From Benincasa hispida (taxonomy: Eukaryota; Streptophyta; Magnoliopsida; Cucurbitales; Cucurbitaceae): a stretch of DNA of 64,000 bases. Shown here in pieces: positions 58,301 to 64,000 of this stretch. Each line of letters opens with the position of its first letter. The stretch's first letter is position 1. Below the pieces are notes generated by a model, which ran no database searches, was not told where the DNA came from, and was given only the letters and a program-made list of their open reading frames with translations. The stretch spans positions 39,905,954 through 39,969,953 of the forward strand of contig NC_052358.1 of assembly GCF_009727055.1 (NCBI RefSeq). Reading direction: 5' to 3'. Made by a program: the position numbers and the translations under genes.

Positions 58301-59130
58301 TGTTTTTGTTTTCCTGTGCTAATTCCTTTGTTTTTTGGGTTTTCTTTTTTTTTTTTTTAGTTTATTTTTTGGCTTGCAAATATGGAGGCTCGATGAACCA
58401 TTTCAAATAAAACAAAATGCAGGAATCTGATGCCTGTGCTTTCTATGGAATTCTATCTAGTTTCCTAGAATACATTTTAGGTGAATGTGAGTTCACATGT
58501 TGGACATATGTATTTATTTCACAAGAAGTCAGACGTAAATGAGAAGGATAACATTGTTTAGGATGTAGTTTGAGTGTGAAATTCCATCGGATGTGACAAA
58601 AAGGTGATAGTTTGAGTAAGGAATTGTAACCTTTTGGTTTTTTGTGCTTTTCAAATGTAAAAATTTACATATTATTTTTTTTTTTTTACATCGGATATGG
58701 GCATATGTGAATCCAGTTATTAGTTGCTTGCTGTGTATATGCATCTTTATATCAATCTTCTATTTTGTTTATTGTGGACCACCATATGGTGTCGTTCTAT
58801 CAGCAACTTACGCATGCACTATAGCCCATAATTGTCGACTTGGTTCTTAATATTTCTGTCACTGTATCTACTGTTGATGATTCTTTGACTTCTGCTCAAA
58901 GTTTTTTCTTGTTGCTTCTCGTAAACTCTCTCCATCAACACTTCAACTTTAAATGCAGAATGTGCATATTTATATTTTAATCATGTTCTTAAGGTTTTAG
59001 GAGCTGCCATGTTTTATGCTAAAGTTGGAGATGCTGCTATGGTATACACAGGAGACTATAATATGACGCCTGATAGACATCTGGGAGCAGCTCAAATTGA
59101 TCGAATGCAATTAGACCTTCTTATAACAGA
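33733..59130 (+). CDS. CPSF73-II: CPSF73-II / Integrator subunit 11 (INTS11), 5' part
   Basis: Metallo-beta-lactamase/beta-CASP RNA endonuclease of the CPSF73 family, acting in the nucleus on RNA 3'-end cleavage (known for the family). Coding exons: 33,733-33,757; 33,835-34,012; 34,131-34,203; 50,836-50,953; 57,990-58,063; 58,994-59,130. Together they give 605 nt (201 codons plus two bases) with no stop and matching phases. The product starts [20 protein letters not shown]. It carries the zinc ligands HFHLDH (split across exons 2 and 3), GHVLGA (split across exons 5 and 6) and [12 protein letters not shown]. The beta-CASP domain and C-terminus are not in the window; the next exon should begin with the codon completing Glu, then a Ser-Thr-Tyr-Ala-like block. 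Introns 3, 4 and 6 are packed with transposons, yet every splice site seen is canonical, so the gene looks functional. Confidence 0.95.
33835..34012 (+). CDS. CPSF73-II: CPSF73-II/INTS11 exon 2
   Basis: Acceptor ttttag, donor gtatgt. Encodes [28 protein letters not shown] and ends SCIIITHF, entering the HxHxDH zinc motif. Intron 2 is 118 bp and contains a T-rich gttattgtt run. Confidence 0.94.
34131..34203 (+). CDS. CPSF73-II: CPSF73-II/INTS11 exon 3
   Basis: Completes the zinc motif: [20 protein letters not shown] then IYMT. Donor gtaagt at 34,204 opens intron 3, which is 16,632 bp. Confidence 0.94.
34342..34413. repeat. (AAAAAG)n microsatellite
   Basis: About twelve units, interrupted once by a longer A run, 140 bp into intron 3. 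Confidence 0.9.
34490..35079 (-). mobile_element. Gypsy element start: primer site and gag N-terminus, reverse strand
   Basis: The - strand carries TGGTATCAGAGC (35,065-35,076), an initiator-tRNA-Met primer site. An ATG at 35,045 opens [20 protein letters not shown] and then [16 protein letters not shown] after one stop. A shifted frame gives [13 protein letters not shown]. This is a gag N-terminal linker of a chromovirus-like element. The rest of the element is missing; host intron sequence resumes toward 34,260. Confidence 0.65.
35080..35821. mobile_element. Head-to-head gypsy LTR remnants
   Basis: Lies between a - strand primer site at 35,065 and a + strand primer site at 35,822, so the LTR ends of two opposite elements must both lie here. 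At 742 bp it is short for two LTRs, and the boundary between them could not be placed. The duplicate phrase 'aaccctctgttttt/aaccctctgttttc' occurs at about 35,332 and 35,349. Confidence 0.5.
35822..37930 (+). pseudogene. Gypsy gag-protease-RT remnant, + strand
   Basis: Primer site TGGTATCAGAGCA at 35,822-35,834. gag: [45 protein letters not shown] and LIEDRDL with many stops (36,080-36,600). Protease C-terminal part: [20 protein letters not shown] (37,180-37,240). RT scraps: [11 protein letters not shown] (37,590-37,625) and [20 protein letters not shown] (37,685-37,745). Most of RT, including the catalytic box, is deleted. RNase H and integrase of apparently the same element resume at 48,300, beyond the inverted-LTR insertion. 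Confidence 0.8.
38351..39940 (+). pseudogene. LINE ORF1 (DUF4283-like)
   Basis: I choose the ATG at 38,351 ([20 protein letters not shown]) because the ORF1 at 52,499 starts the same way; an upstream in-frame ATG at 38,159 lies in the pyrimidine-rich leader. Conserved blocks: [20 protein letters not shown] and, after one in-frame TGA at 39,125, [20 protein letters not shown] with [12 protein letters not shown], the DUF4283-type nucleic-acid-binding region. Apart from that TGA the frame is open for 530 codons. The C-terminal part is low complexity. Confidence 0.82.
40145..43124 (+). pseudogene. LINE ORF2: endonuclease stub, RT, zf-RVT
   Basis: Begins with [20 protein letters not shown], the very end of an AP endonuclease (SDH motif); the preceding roughly 250 residues are missing. 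The frame opens through [42 protein letters not shown] and [14 protein letters not shown] shift at about 41,390 (GIRQ) follows. The RT box is FTDDTLLFC instead of FADD, near 41,525. Further breaks lie at 41,672, 42,013 and about 42,100. The zinc finger [18 protein letters not shown] is intact, and the product ends at 43,124. Confidence 0.88.
43464..43998 (+). mobile_element. Left LTR arm, distal part
   Basis: Continues the left arm after the LINE poly(A). Contains a TATA sequence CCTATAAATACC at about 43,866-43,877 directing + strand transcription into the core. Reverse complement of 46,841-47,370 with scattered mismatches. Confidence 0.8.
43999..46840 (-). mobile_element. Core of the inverted-LTR unit
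   Basis: Reverse-sense content. 46,840-46,340 is gag C-terminus. 45,960-45,600 resembles the 3' non-coding block at 18,400-18,740. 45,405-45,416 (cctatttatagg) is a further - strand TATA, followed to 43,999 by overlapping reverse frames rich in Glu, Arg and Lys that fit no family I can name. A run of 19 C lies at 44,417-44,435. No pol domain remains. Confidence 0.55.
46340..46840 (-). pseudogene. Gypsy gag C-terminus fused to the LTR arm
   Basis: Starts at [20 protein letters not shown] immediately after the LTR arm, has one stop, then [20 protein letters not shown] (zinc knuckle C..C...H....C) and [20 protein letters not shown], typical of Athila/Tat gag. The N-terminal gag core is absent. 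Confidence 0.8.
46841..47509 (-). mobile_element. Right LTR arm
   Basis: Matches 25,685-26,346 in orientation and the left arm in reverse. A TATA-like CCTATAAATT on the - strand (about 46,960-46,970) points into the core. The arm joins gag coding sequence directly at 46,840, skipping the rest of the LTR and the leader. Confidence 0.8.
47515..49250 (+). pseudogene. Gypsy RNase H-integrase remnant, + strand (continuation)
   Basis: RNase H-like phrases: [30 protein letters not shown] and a YQRW-type block (48,330-48,640, several stops). Integrase: [18 protein letters not shown] and [14 protein letters not shown] (48,960-49,070). It fits the 3' half of the element whose gag starts at 35,822, separated by the 9.6 kb insertion. 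47,515-48,300 is non-coding and includes the compositionally odd 'aaggcgcgcctgcgcacc' stretch near 47,840. No 3' LTR recognised. Confidence 0.65.
50227..50338. repeat. 29 bp tandem repeat rich in ttagga
   Basis: Three to four copies of ttattaggattaggattag followed by tttttttgac, nearly identical, within LTR2 and directly beside the gap. Confidence 0.9.
50347..50356. other. Assembly gap (10 N)
   Basis: Ten undetermined bases immediately after the tandem repeat. The true gap length is unknown, and the repeat may be longer than shown. Confidence 1.
50568..50755 (+). mobile_element. Probable LINE 3' tail
   Basis: 'cattcacatgaaagtcgttt' and 'cttactaaaag' at the end resemble LINE 3' termini elsewhere in the window. 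It ends only 80 bp before exon 4. Confidence 0.4.
50836..50953 (+). CDS. CPSF73-II: CPSF73-II/INTS11 exon 4
   Basis: Acceptor ttgcag. Encodes [20 protein letters not shown] then [19 protein letters not shown]. Donor gtaaca at 50,954. The homologous plant segment usually has YPTKAL; Met replaces Lys here. Intron 4 is 7,036 bp. Confidence 0.94.
51160..51412 (+). mobile_element. LINE 3'-end fragment, with opposite tail joined
   Basis: The + frame gives [20 protein letters not shown] then CLNWNVFVF, the C-terminus of the LINE ORF2 family, followed by a 3' UTR and A-rich end near 51,412. Its left edge (51,163-51,195, 'aaacaagaaacaagtatttt') is the reverse complement of a LINE 3' tail. Two tails of opposite strand therefore abut. 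Confidence 0.7.
51492..51699. mobile_element. MITE candidate, 208 bp
   Basis: Ends gggggcatttagcac and (reverse complement of the right end) ggggtgtttggcccc, imperfect terminal inverted repeats. ATA flanks both sides (51,489-51,491 and 51,700-51,702). The interior includes gttgagttgagttgag, and the subterminal 'ggtgggtgggttt/aacccacccaacc' is also inverted. No coding capacity. Superfamily uncertain. Confidence 0.6.
52151..55352 (+). mobile_element. ORF1-only LINE nested in the reverse LINE
   Basis: Flanked by a perfect 16 bp duplication aatccccatcctcttg (52,135-52,150 and 55,353-55,368). Pyrimidine-rich 5' end, ORF1, then about 780 bp of 3' non-coding ending 'caatgaatagccttgtttct' and an A run. 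No endonuclease or RT sequence is present, so it must have been moved in trans. Confidence 0.85.
52499..54574 (+). pseudogene. LINE ORF1 (DUF4283-like), broken
   Basis: [20 protein letters not shown] at the start parallels the ORF1 at 38,351. Then [33 protein letters not shown], a stop at about 53,037 and frame changes. The conserved [20 protein letters not shown] and [10 protein letters not shown] occupy 53,385-53,530. The last open segment runs 54,122-54,574. Confidence 0.8.
55830..56505 (+). mobile_element. LINE 3' fragment of a second family
   Basis: Reads [57 protein letters not shown] and [13 protein letters not shown] ending (LVSNWKCFL), then an A run at 56,500. This ORF2 C-terminus differs from the other LINEs here. 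The cysteines expected of zf-RVT are partly replaced (CVM.C region reads as YYVSVQL). Confidence 0.75.
56510..56785 (+). mobile_element. LINE 3' UTR fragment
   Basis: 'gaggtggtgttaaagtctca' and the end 'ttttcagtgaaaagttccat' match the layout of LINE 3' UTRs. No coding part remains. Confidence 0.45.
56787..57525 (-). mobile_element. LINE RT fragment, reverse strand
   Basis: On the - strand: [17 protein letters not shown] (active-site FADN instead of FADD), [40 protein letters not shown], then [20 protein letters not shown]. Truncated at both ends and interrupted. Confidence 0.75.
57526..57665 (+). mobile_element. LINE 3' tail
   Basis: 'cattaaatgaaacttgttct' ending and upstream T-rich UTR-like text. 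Abuts the reverse LINE fragment. Confidence 0.4.
57666..57989 (+). other. End of host intron 4
   Basis: T-rich intronic sequence without recognised repeats, ending in the acceptor cacctgcag before exon 5. Confidence 0.6.
57990..58063 (+). CDS. CPSF73-II: CPSF73-II/INTS11 exon 5
   Basis: Acceptor ctgcag. Encodes [20 protein letters not shown] then YYAGH. The final His is the zinc ligand of GHVLGA. Donor gtatag at 58,064. Confidence 0.93.
58064..58993 (+). other. Host intron 5 (930 bp)
   Basis: T-rich, ordinary plant intron with homopolymer T runs near 58,350 and 58,675. I see no mobile element in it. The short frames on both strands are chance. Confidence 0.7.
58994..59130 (+). CDS. CPSF73-II: CPSF73-II/INTS11 exon 6
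   Basis: Acceptor cttaag with a weak pyrimidine tract. Encodes [20 protein letters not shown] then [20 protein letters not shown] and DLLIT plus GA. Donor gtaaga at 59,131. This is the last exon visible in the window. Confidence 0.92.
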
Positions 59131-59661
59131 GTAAGAAGTAAACATAAATGTTTTACATGTTATAGTGTTGGTTATGCACTGTTTAAACTTCAACTATGCA
59201 AAACAATTTCTTCTGATTCTTCATTTCTCTCTTTCAGAGGAAAGCTAGGCAGTAACATTGAATCCATGATCTAATTTTACCTGGAAATAAATGGTTTCAA
59301 TTTTTATCTTCTAAGCATAGCTTAACTTGTTAAGATCTCATATCTGTTTTTGTTCAAATATCCACTCCCACGTTACTGAGCTCGAAAAATAAGGGAAGAG
59401 GAACTTTCTATACTTACCAAGAACCTGGGTGATGTACATTTTAAATGATCCCCAAGGCACATCAAATACAAGGAATTGAGTGACCATGAAGGATAGGATA
59501 ATAATTTAATATCATCATACACCTATGACCTATTTGTAACTTGGAAAATAATGACGGTCATAATGAAGTATCTTACGTCAAATAGGTTTGGATTGGACTT
59601 GAAATAAATGGGTTTTAATACTCCCATCAAGTTGGATTTTAAATGTTGATCGAACTCAACC
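59131..59661 (+). other. Start of host intron 6, unique sequence
   Basis: No recognised repeat or exon. The codon block expected next in the gene was not found here or later in the window. Confidence 0.55.
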
Positions 59662-59858
59662 AGTCCTGATGTAGCCTATATCTTAAAAGGCTGGAATTGC
59701 TTTAGCCTTATTTTTTTTTTTGGTATTTTCAATTAATGGTTTAATTAGTAGTTGGGAATTAGTCCTGATGTAGCCTATATCTTAAAAGGCTGGAATTGCT
59801 TTAGCCTTATTTTTTTTTTGGTATTTTCAATTAATGGTTTAATTAGTAGTTAGGAATT
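59662..59858 (+). repeat. 99 bp tandem duplication
   Basis: 59,662-59,760 and 59,761-59,858 begin agtcctgatgtagcctatat and are identical apart from one base in the T run and a g/a difference near the end. Confidence 0.95.
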
Positions 59859-59943
59859 AGTTTGACGGTTTGCGAATTAGTCTAAAGAAGTAGCCATTGC
59901 TTGGGTAGGTTGTTTGTTAGATAAATAGGTTGGGGGGCTTGAC

Positions 59944-62299
59944 TTGTAGAACTGCTACAAAATAGTAGCTAAAGTACTAGCGGAGAGGCTAAAAAAGGTA
60001 ATGCCAAGTATAATAGAGGCTTCACAAAGTGCTTTCATTGAAGGAAGGCAAATATTAGACCCAATCCTCATAGCAATGAAGTGGTTGAAGATTATCGTTC
60101 TAAGAGGAAAAAAGGGTGGATTTTAAAACTTGATCTAGAAAAAACCTTTGATCGTGTTGATTGGGAGTTTCTTGAAAAAATCCTTGTTGAAAAGAATTTC
60201 GATTCAAGATGGATAATGTGGATGATGGGTTGTATTTCTAACACAAAATTCTCAATTTTTATAAATGGAAGACCTCATGGTAGAATCCAAGCTTCAAAAG
60301 GCAAGGTGACCCTCTTTCTCCTTTCCTTTTTCTATTAGTCAGTGAAGTCCTAAATGCACTACTATCCCAGCTTCATGAGGAAGGCAAGTTTGAAAGCTTT
60401 ATAGTTGGCAAAGATAGAATTCATGTTCCTCTCTTGCAATTTGCAGATGATATACTAATTTTCTGCCAAGATGACAAGGAAAAGCTTAGAAACCTAAAGA
60501 AAATAATTGAACTCTTTGAGTGGTGTTCTGGGTTGAAGATTAATTGGGAAAAATCAGCCATAAGCGGCATCAATATTGACCATTTTAAGCTACAATCAGA
60601 AGCTGCCATTCTGAACTGCAAGGCTGCCTCTCTTCCATTCATGTACCTCGGTCTTCCATTAGGTGGCTACCCTAAACAATTGGCTTTTTGGCAACCAGTG
60701 ATTGATAAAATTCAAAGTAAATTGGACAAATGGAAGAGATACAATCTTTCAAGAGGAGGTTGCTCCACCCTTTGTAAGTCGGTTCTTTCTCATATCTCAA
60801 CTTACTATATGTCACTTTTCTTGATGCCAGAAAAGGTGATTCGAGTTTTAGAAAGATTTTTGAGAAATTTTTTATGGGAAGGACATTCCGGAAGCAAAAT
60901 AAATCATTTAGTAAAATGGGACCTTATTTCTCGTTCTCAAGAAGATGGTGGTCTCGGTATTGGTGGCTTGAAACTCAGAAACCAAAGCCTTCTAGCAAAA
61001 TGGGGGTGGAGGTTCATCAATAAGGAAAATTCACTTTGGAGGAAAATAATTACAAGCATCCATGGAAGAAGTAAGTTTGGTTGGCACACCAATGGTAAAA
61101 CTACCAGCAACCTTAGAAGCCCTTGGATCAACATCTCAAGATCTTGGCTAAAAGTAGACTCCTTGGTAGCCTTCAAAGTAGGTAATGGTGAAAGGGTAGG
61201 TTTTTGGCGTGAACCTTGGTTGGAAATTGTTCCTTTAAAAGACTCATTTCTTAGTCTTTTCTCCATCTCCACCAAGCCCGAAGGCTCATTACAAGACTAT
61301 TGGGATGAGACATCAACTTCTTGGTCTTTCCACTTGAGAAGACTGCTAAAGGATGAAAGCTTTCCCACTCTAAACTTAATTCGCTTCCCGATAAAAAAGG
61401 TGGTCTTTAGAACCAAGTGGGATTTTTTCAGTCAAGTCTCTTGTAAAGCATCTATCCTTCTCCTCCCCAATTGGACCGCTATTAGAATAAGCCTTATGGA
61501 ATTCCAAGAGTCCTAGAAGGGTTAATATACTGATTTGGATCATGCTGAATGGCTTGCTTAACGGTGCAGATATTCTTCAAAGGAAGCTGCCTACTCACTA
61601 TATTTCTCCACTGGTTTGCTCTCTTTGTTGGATAAACTCAGAATCTCTCTCACACTTGTTCTTCTAGTGTGTTTTTGCAGAAAACTGTTGGATACATTTA
61701 TTTAAGTGCTTCAATGTCAGCTGGGTTCTAGACAATGATTTTAAGGCAAATGTGCTACAACTTTTAATCGGTCCAAAATTGAAGAAGAATCCAAGATTAC
61801 TTTGGGTCAATGCAGTTAAAGCTTTGTTATCAGAACTATGGTTCGAAAGGAATCAAAGAGTGTTTCAAGACAAAGCATCTATTAGCTCCTTTAAATTCGA
61901 TAGTGCTCTTAGCAATGCCTCCTTTTGGTGCTCTCTCTCCAAAGCTTTTAAAGATTTCTCCATTCAAGACACCAGTCTCAATTGGAACGCCTTCATCTTC
62001 CCGCTTTCTTGATCTGTAACTGCCTAGTTCTGGCATCTTTTAATTTTCAGATTATCATTTTGTTGTATGCCTTTAATTTGGCAAGGTCTAGTCAGATTTG
62101 TACTGAGCTATTGAATTCCTGTTCTACATTTTAGGAGATGATGAGAATGCTATGGAGGTGTCAACCTAGTTGAGATGTCCTGGTGCATTTACTGATCATT
62201 TTTTATTAGTTTTGTTTTTTAATGTTTGTTTCCTTTCATACACTTGTAACATTTTTCATTATCTTAATGAAGTGGGTTGTTTCTTGTTAAAAAAAAAAA
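59944..62299 (+). mobile_element. LINE, 5'-truncated
   Basis: Starts inside RT (YKIVAKVLAERLKKVMPSII), runs through zf-RVT, 3' UTR with 'gaggtgtcaacctagttgag' and poly(A) at about 62,288-62,299. Same strand as the host gene. It is related to, but distinct from, the copy at 38,086. Confidence 0.9.
59947..62012 (+). pseudogene. LINE ORF2 RT and C-terminus
   Basis: [16 protein letters not shown], then a one-base deletion in the ANEVVED block at about 60,077, [18 protein letters not shown], and a shift before QGDPLSPFLF near 60,300. From 60,434 a 360-codon frame is intact with QFADDILIFC (complete FADD box), [53 protein letters not shown] and VGFWREPWLEIVP. Shifts after 61,470 damage zf-RVT (CSLCW, then L-F-stop). 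The end, LSNASFWCSLSKAFKDFSIQ, closes at 62,012. Confidence 0.9.
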
Positions 62300-62309
62300 A
62301 TACTATGTT

Positions 62310-62725
62310 TTTTACTTTTTGGGATAGGAAACAATAACCATTCATTGATATGATGAAATAGGACACAAAAGGTCCTATGTAATATTTACAAAAAGCACCA
62401 CCGTTGATTAGTCAGTGCTGTAAGGCTATAATTACAAAACGTCGGTGATAATTTGCTTCAAATGATAGCTAAAAGAGATGTAGCTTCTATATAATAGCCT
62501 ATCACAGTCCTTGTTCAAAAGATGCGAGCATTGCACAATCCAACCAAAGATTCCAAAAGATAGAACGAATGTGATTAATCGATGAGATCTCCTGGCCCAT
62601 TTTAAGAGGATGCCGCTGGAAAGTAAGAGAGATAAGATAGAGAATACCATCTGATCTAGGAAAACTCCAACAAAAAAACATCATGTAGATGATTGCAATA
62701 TTTTGATGCAAAAGTGCAGTGATTG
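62310..62725 (-). mobile_element. LINE-like 3' fragment, reverse strand
   Basis: The - strand gives FWNLWLDCAMLASFEQ, comparable to the xxWNLWxERNxRIF block of LINE ORF2 C-termini, followed by an 'atcaatgaatggttattgtt' 3' tail near 62,330. Weak but consistent. Confidence 0.4.
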
Positions 62726-63110
62726 AATTGGCAAATCATTGTCTCTTAACTATTGATACTATTGATATAGATAGGAAAACAGCTTGGAGAGATGTATACC
62801 TGTGGAGATCTTCGTTAAAACTAGTTGTTGTGCAAAACCTGATGTAGGGCGATCCCTTTAGTTTTCTTCTTATATTGTAAAAGCTCTCTGTTTTAGGTTT
62901 TTTACTGCTTGATTGGCTAAGTTTTTTTAAGTTGGATCTTGTTATGTTTATCTTTTTAGCAAGTAACCGGTCAACTCCCTTTTGCCTATTTAAAGAGCCT
63001 TTTGTAACCATTTGAGATCAATGGAATAAAGTTTTCCTCCAAGAATTTCTTCAAGATTGTTTAGTCTTTATCAAAGTGGTTTCAAAGAACTTCGTGAAAA
63101 GAGCCTGATG
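62726..63110 (+). mobile_element. LTR of a gypsy element (5')
   Basis: Contains 'cctatttaaagagcc' and 'caatggaataaagttttcc', typical of a TATA plus 3' end of an R/U5. It is followed at about 63,076 by a degenerate initiator-Met primer-site-like 'gtggtttcaaag'. The left boundary was not placed. Confidence 0.5.
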
Positions 63111-64000
63111 AAAAGGGCCGAAGCTACTCCCTCTAATGCGGAAGCATCCTTTTCAACCCGGGCATTCGACCAACACCATGACTGGAATGCAACAAGCAAT
63201 TGACCAGCTCCTTGCAGTTGAATTTGGGAAAAGTGTTGTCCAATGAAGTCCAGAAAAATATAGGAAACCATATCCAACAACCAAAGAAGTCACAAGGTGT
63301 CCCTCAAGACTTGCAGAAAGATCAAGATCAACCAAGATTTCCTCCAAGAAAGATGTTACAAGGATCACAAGGTAATTTTTTCCTGAACCTTTATTCAAGT
63401 CATTCTTTCCCTACTCAAAGACTGATAATTCAAGGTCATCCTCATCCTATTTTGGGAAGCAACTCCGATTCATCAGGGGAATATCATCCTCGGCATCTAC
63501 CTCCTCACCCTCCATATCAAGAATTCTATCAGCACAATCAAGAACCGATTCAAGAAGTCCGATATACCAAGAATGTTTACCAAGATCAGCATCAAGATTA
63601 CCACAGGCTACAATATCAGGGAGGAACCTTTTGGAAATAAGATTCTGGCGACAAGGTGAAAATCTACTTACCCACTTGCAATGGCAGAATGAACATTGAA
63701 CACTTCCTAGATTGGGTTAAGAGTGTTGAAAATTTCTTTAATTATTTGGGAACCCCTTAATAGAAAAAGGTTAAATTGGTTGGCCTTAAATTAAAGAGTG
63801 GAGCGTCTGTATGGTGGGATCAACTACAAACAAATTGAAGGAGCTATGGAAAACCACCTATCCATAGATGGCCAAAAATGCTTTGTTTAATGGAGAAAAG
63901 GTTCTTGCCAAGCAATTATGAAAGAATATTGTATAATCAATTTCAACATTGCAAGCAAGGAATTCGAAATGTGGAAGATTACACAAAAGCATTCCAAAGA
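63111..64000 (+). pseudogene. Gypsy gag, continues beyond the window
   Basis: After a Pro/Gln/Asp-rich N-terminal segment (63,200-63,640, HPPYQEFYQHNQEPIQEV) comes the gag core: TCNGRMNIEHFLDWVKSVEN, VKLVGLKLKSGASVWWDQLQ, RFLPSNYERILYNQFQHC and VEDYTKAFQ at the window end. Stops occur at 63,638 and about 63,760 and at least one more. It lies in intron 6 of the host gene. Confidence 0.85.

Noticed and set aside
59131..64000. Search for further INTS11 exons
   Set aside because: No sequence encoding the expected next block (Glu-Ser-Thr-Tyr-Ala-like and the beta-CASP start) was found; the intron continues past the window.
1..64000. tRNA, rRNA or organellar genes
   Set aside because: No cloverleaf, rRNA core motif or plastid/mitochondrial gene was recognised by eye; tRNAscan would be decisive.

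Overview
This is plant nuclear DNA, most likely from a eudicot. The repeat families look cucurbit-like, but that is an impression and not a search result. One host gene is recognisable: the 5' two-fifths or so of the gene for CPSF73-II / Integrator subunit 11 (INTS11), a metallo-beta-lactamase RNA endonuclease, on the + strand. Six coding exons read cleanly from the ATG at 33,733 to 59,130. They are joined by GT..AG introns with consistent phases and give 201 codons plus two bases; the remaining exons must lie beyond position 64,000. Introns 1 and 2 are about 0.1 kb. Intron 3 is 16.6 kb, intron 4 is 7.0 kb and intron 6 is more than 4.8 kb, and these three are filled almost entirely by transposable elements. 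Nearly everything else in the window is also mobile DNA, mostly broken.

Layout. 1-1,350: remnants of a Ty1/copia LTR and leader. 1,858-13,745: a Mutator-like transposase (MULE) relic flanked by arrays of a palindromic 'tctatc/gatagaca' minisatellite. It is split between 3,117 and about 10,845 by copia sequence, and the copia is itself split by a gypsy-type LTR element (about 5,600-9,129). 14,585-17,226 and 26,347-26,900: an old gypsy-type LTR, interrupted by a reverse-strand Athila/Tat-like Ty3/gypsy element (17,227-26,346) whose gag, protease, RT, RNase H and integrase are all recognisable but broken. 26,900-33,540: decayed LTR DNA and a 5'-truncated reverse-strand LINE (29,678-31,655) upstream of the host gene.

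Intron 3 (34,204-50,835) holds two head-to-head gypsy remnants with opposite primer-binding sites (35,065 and 35,822). Inserted in the + strand remnant is a 9.6 kb unit (37,936-47,509) bounded by inverted, inward-pointing LTR pieces and a 5 bp target duplication, GAGAT. Its left arm is itself interrupted by a 5.4 kb LINE that has lost most of its endonuclease domain. A small non-autonomous LTR element with an assembly gap (50,347-50,356) follows.

Intron 4 holds a 208 bp MITE candidate, a LINE carrying only ORF1 nested inside a reverse LINE with a 16 bp target duplication, and fragments of further LINEs. Intron 6 holds a 99 bp tandem duplication, another LINE, and the start of a gypsy element that runs off the window.

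The elements do not cooperate with the host gene; they record successive insertions. The most unusual structures are the inverted-LTR unit with convergent promoters and terminal hairpins inside the host gene, and the MULE with palindromic satellite arrays on both sides and in its own intron.
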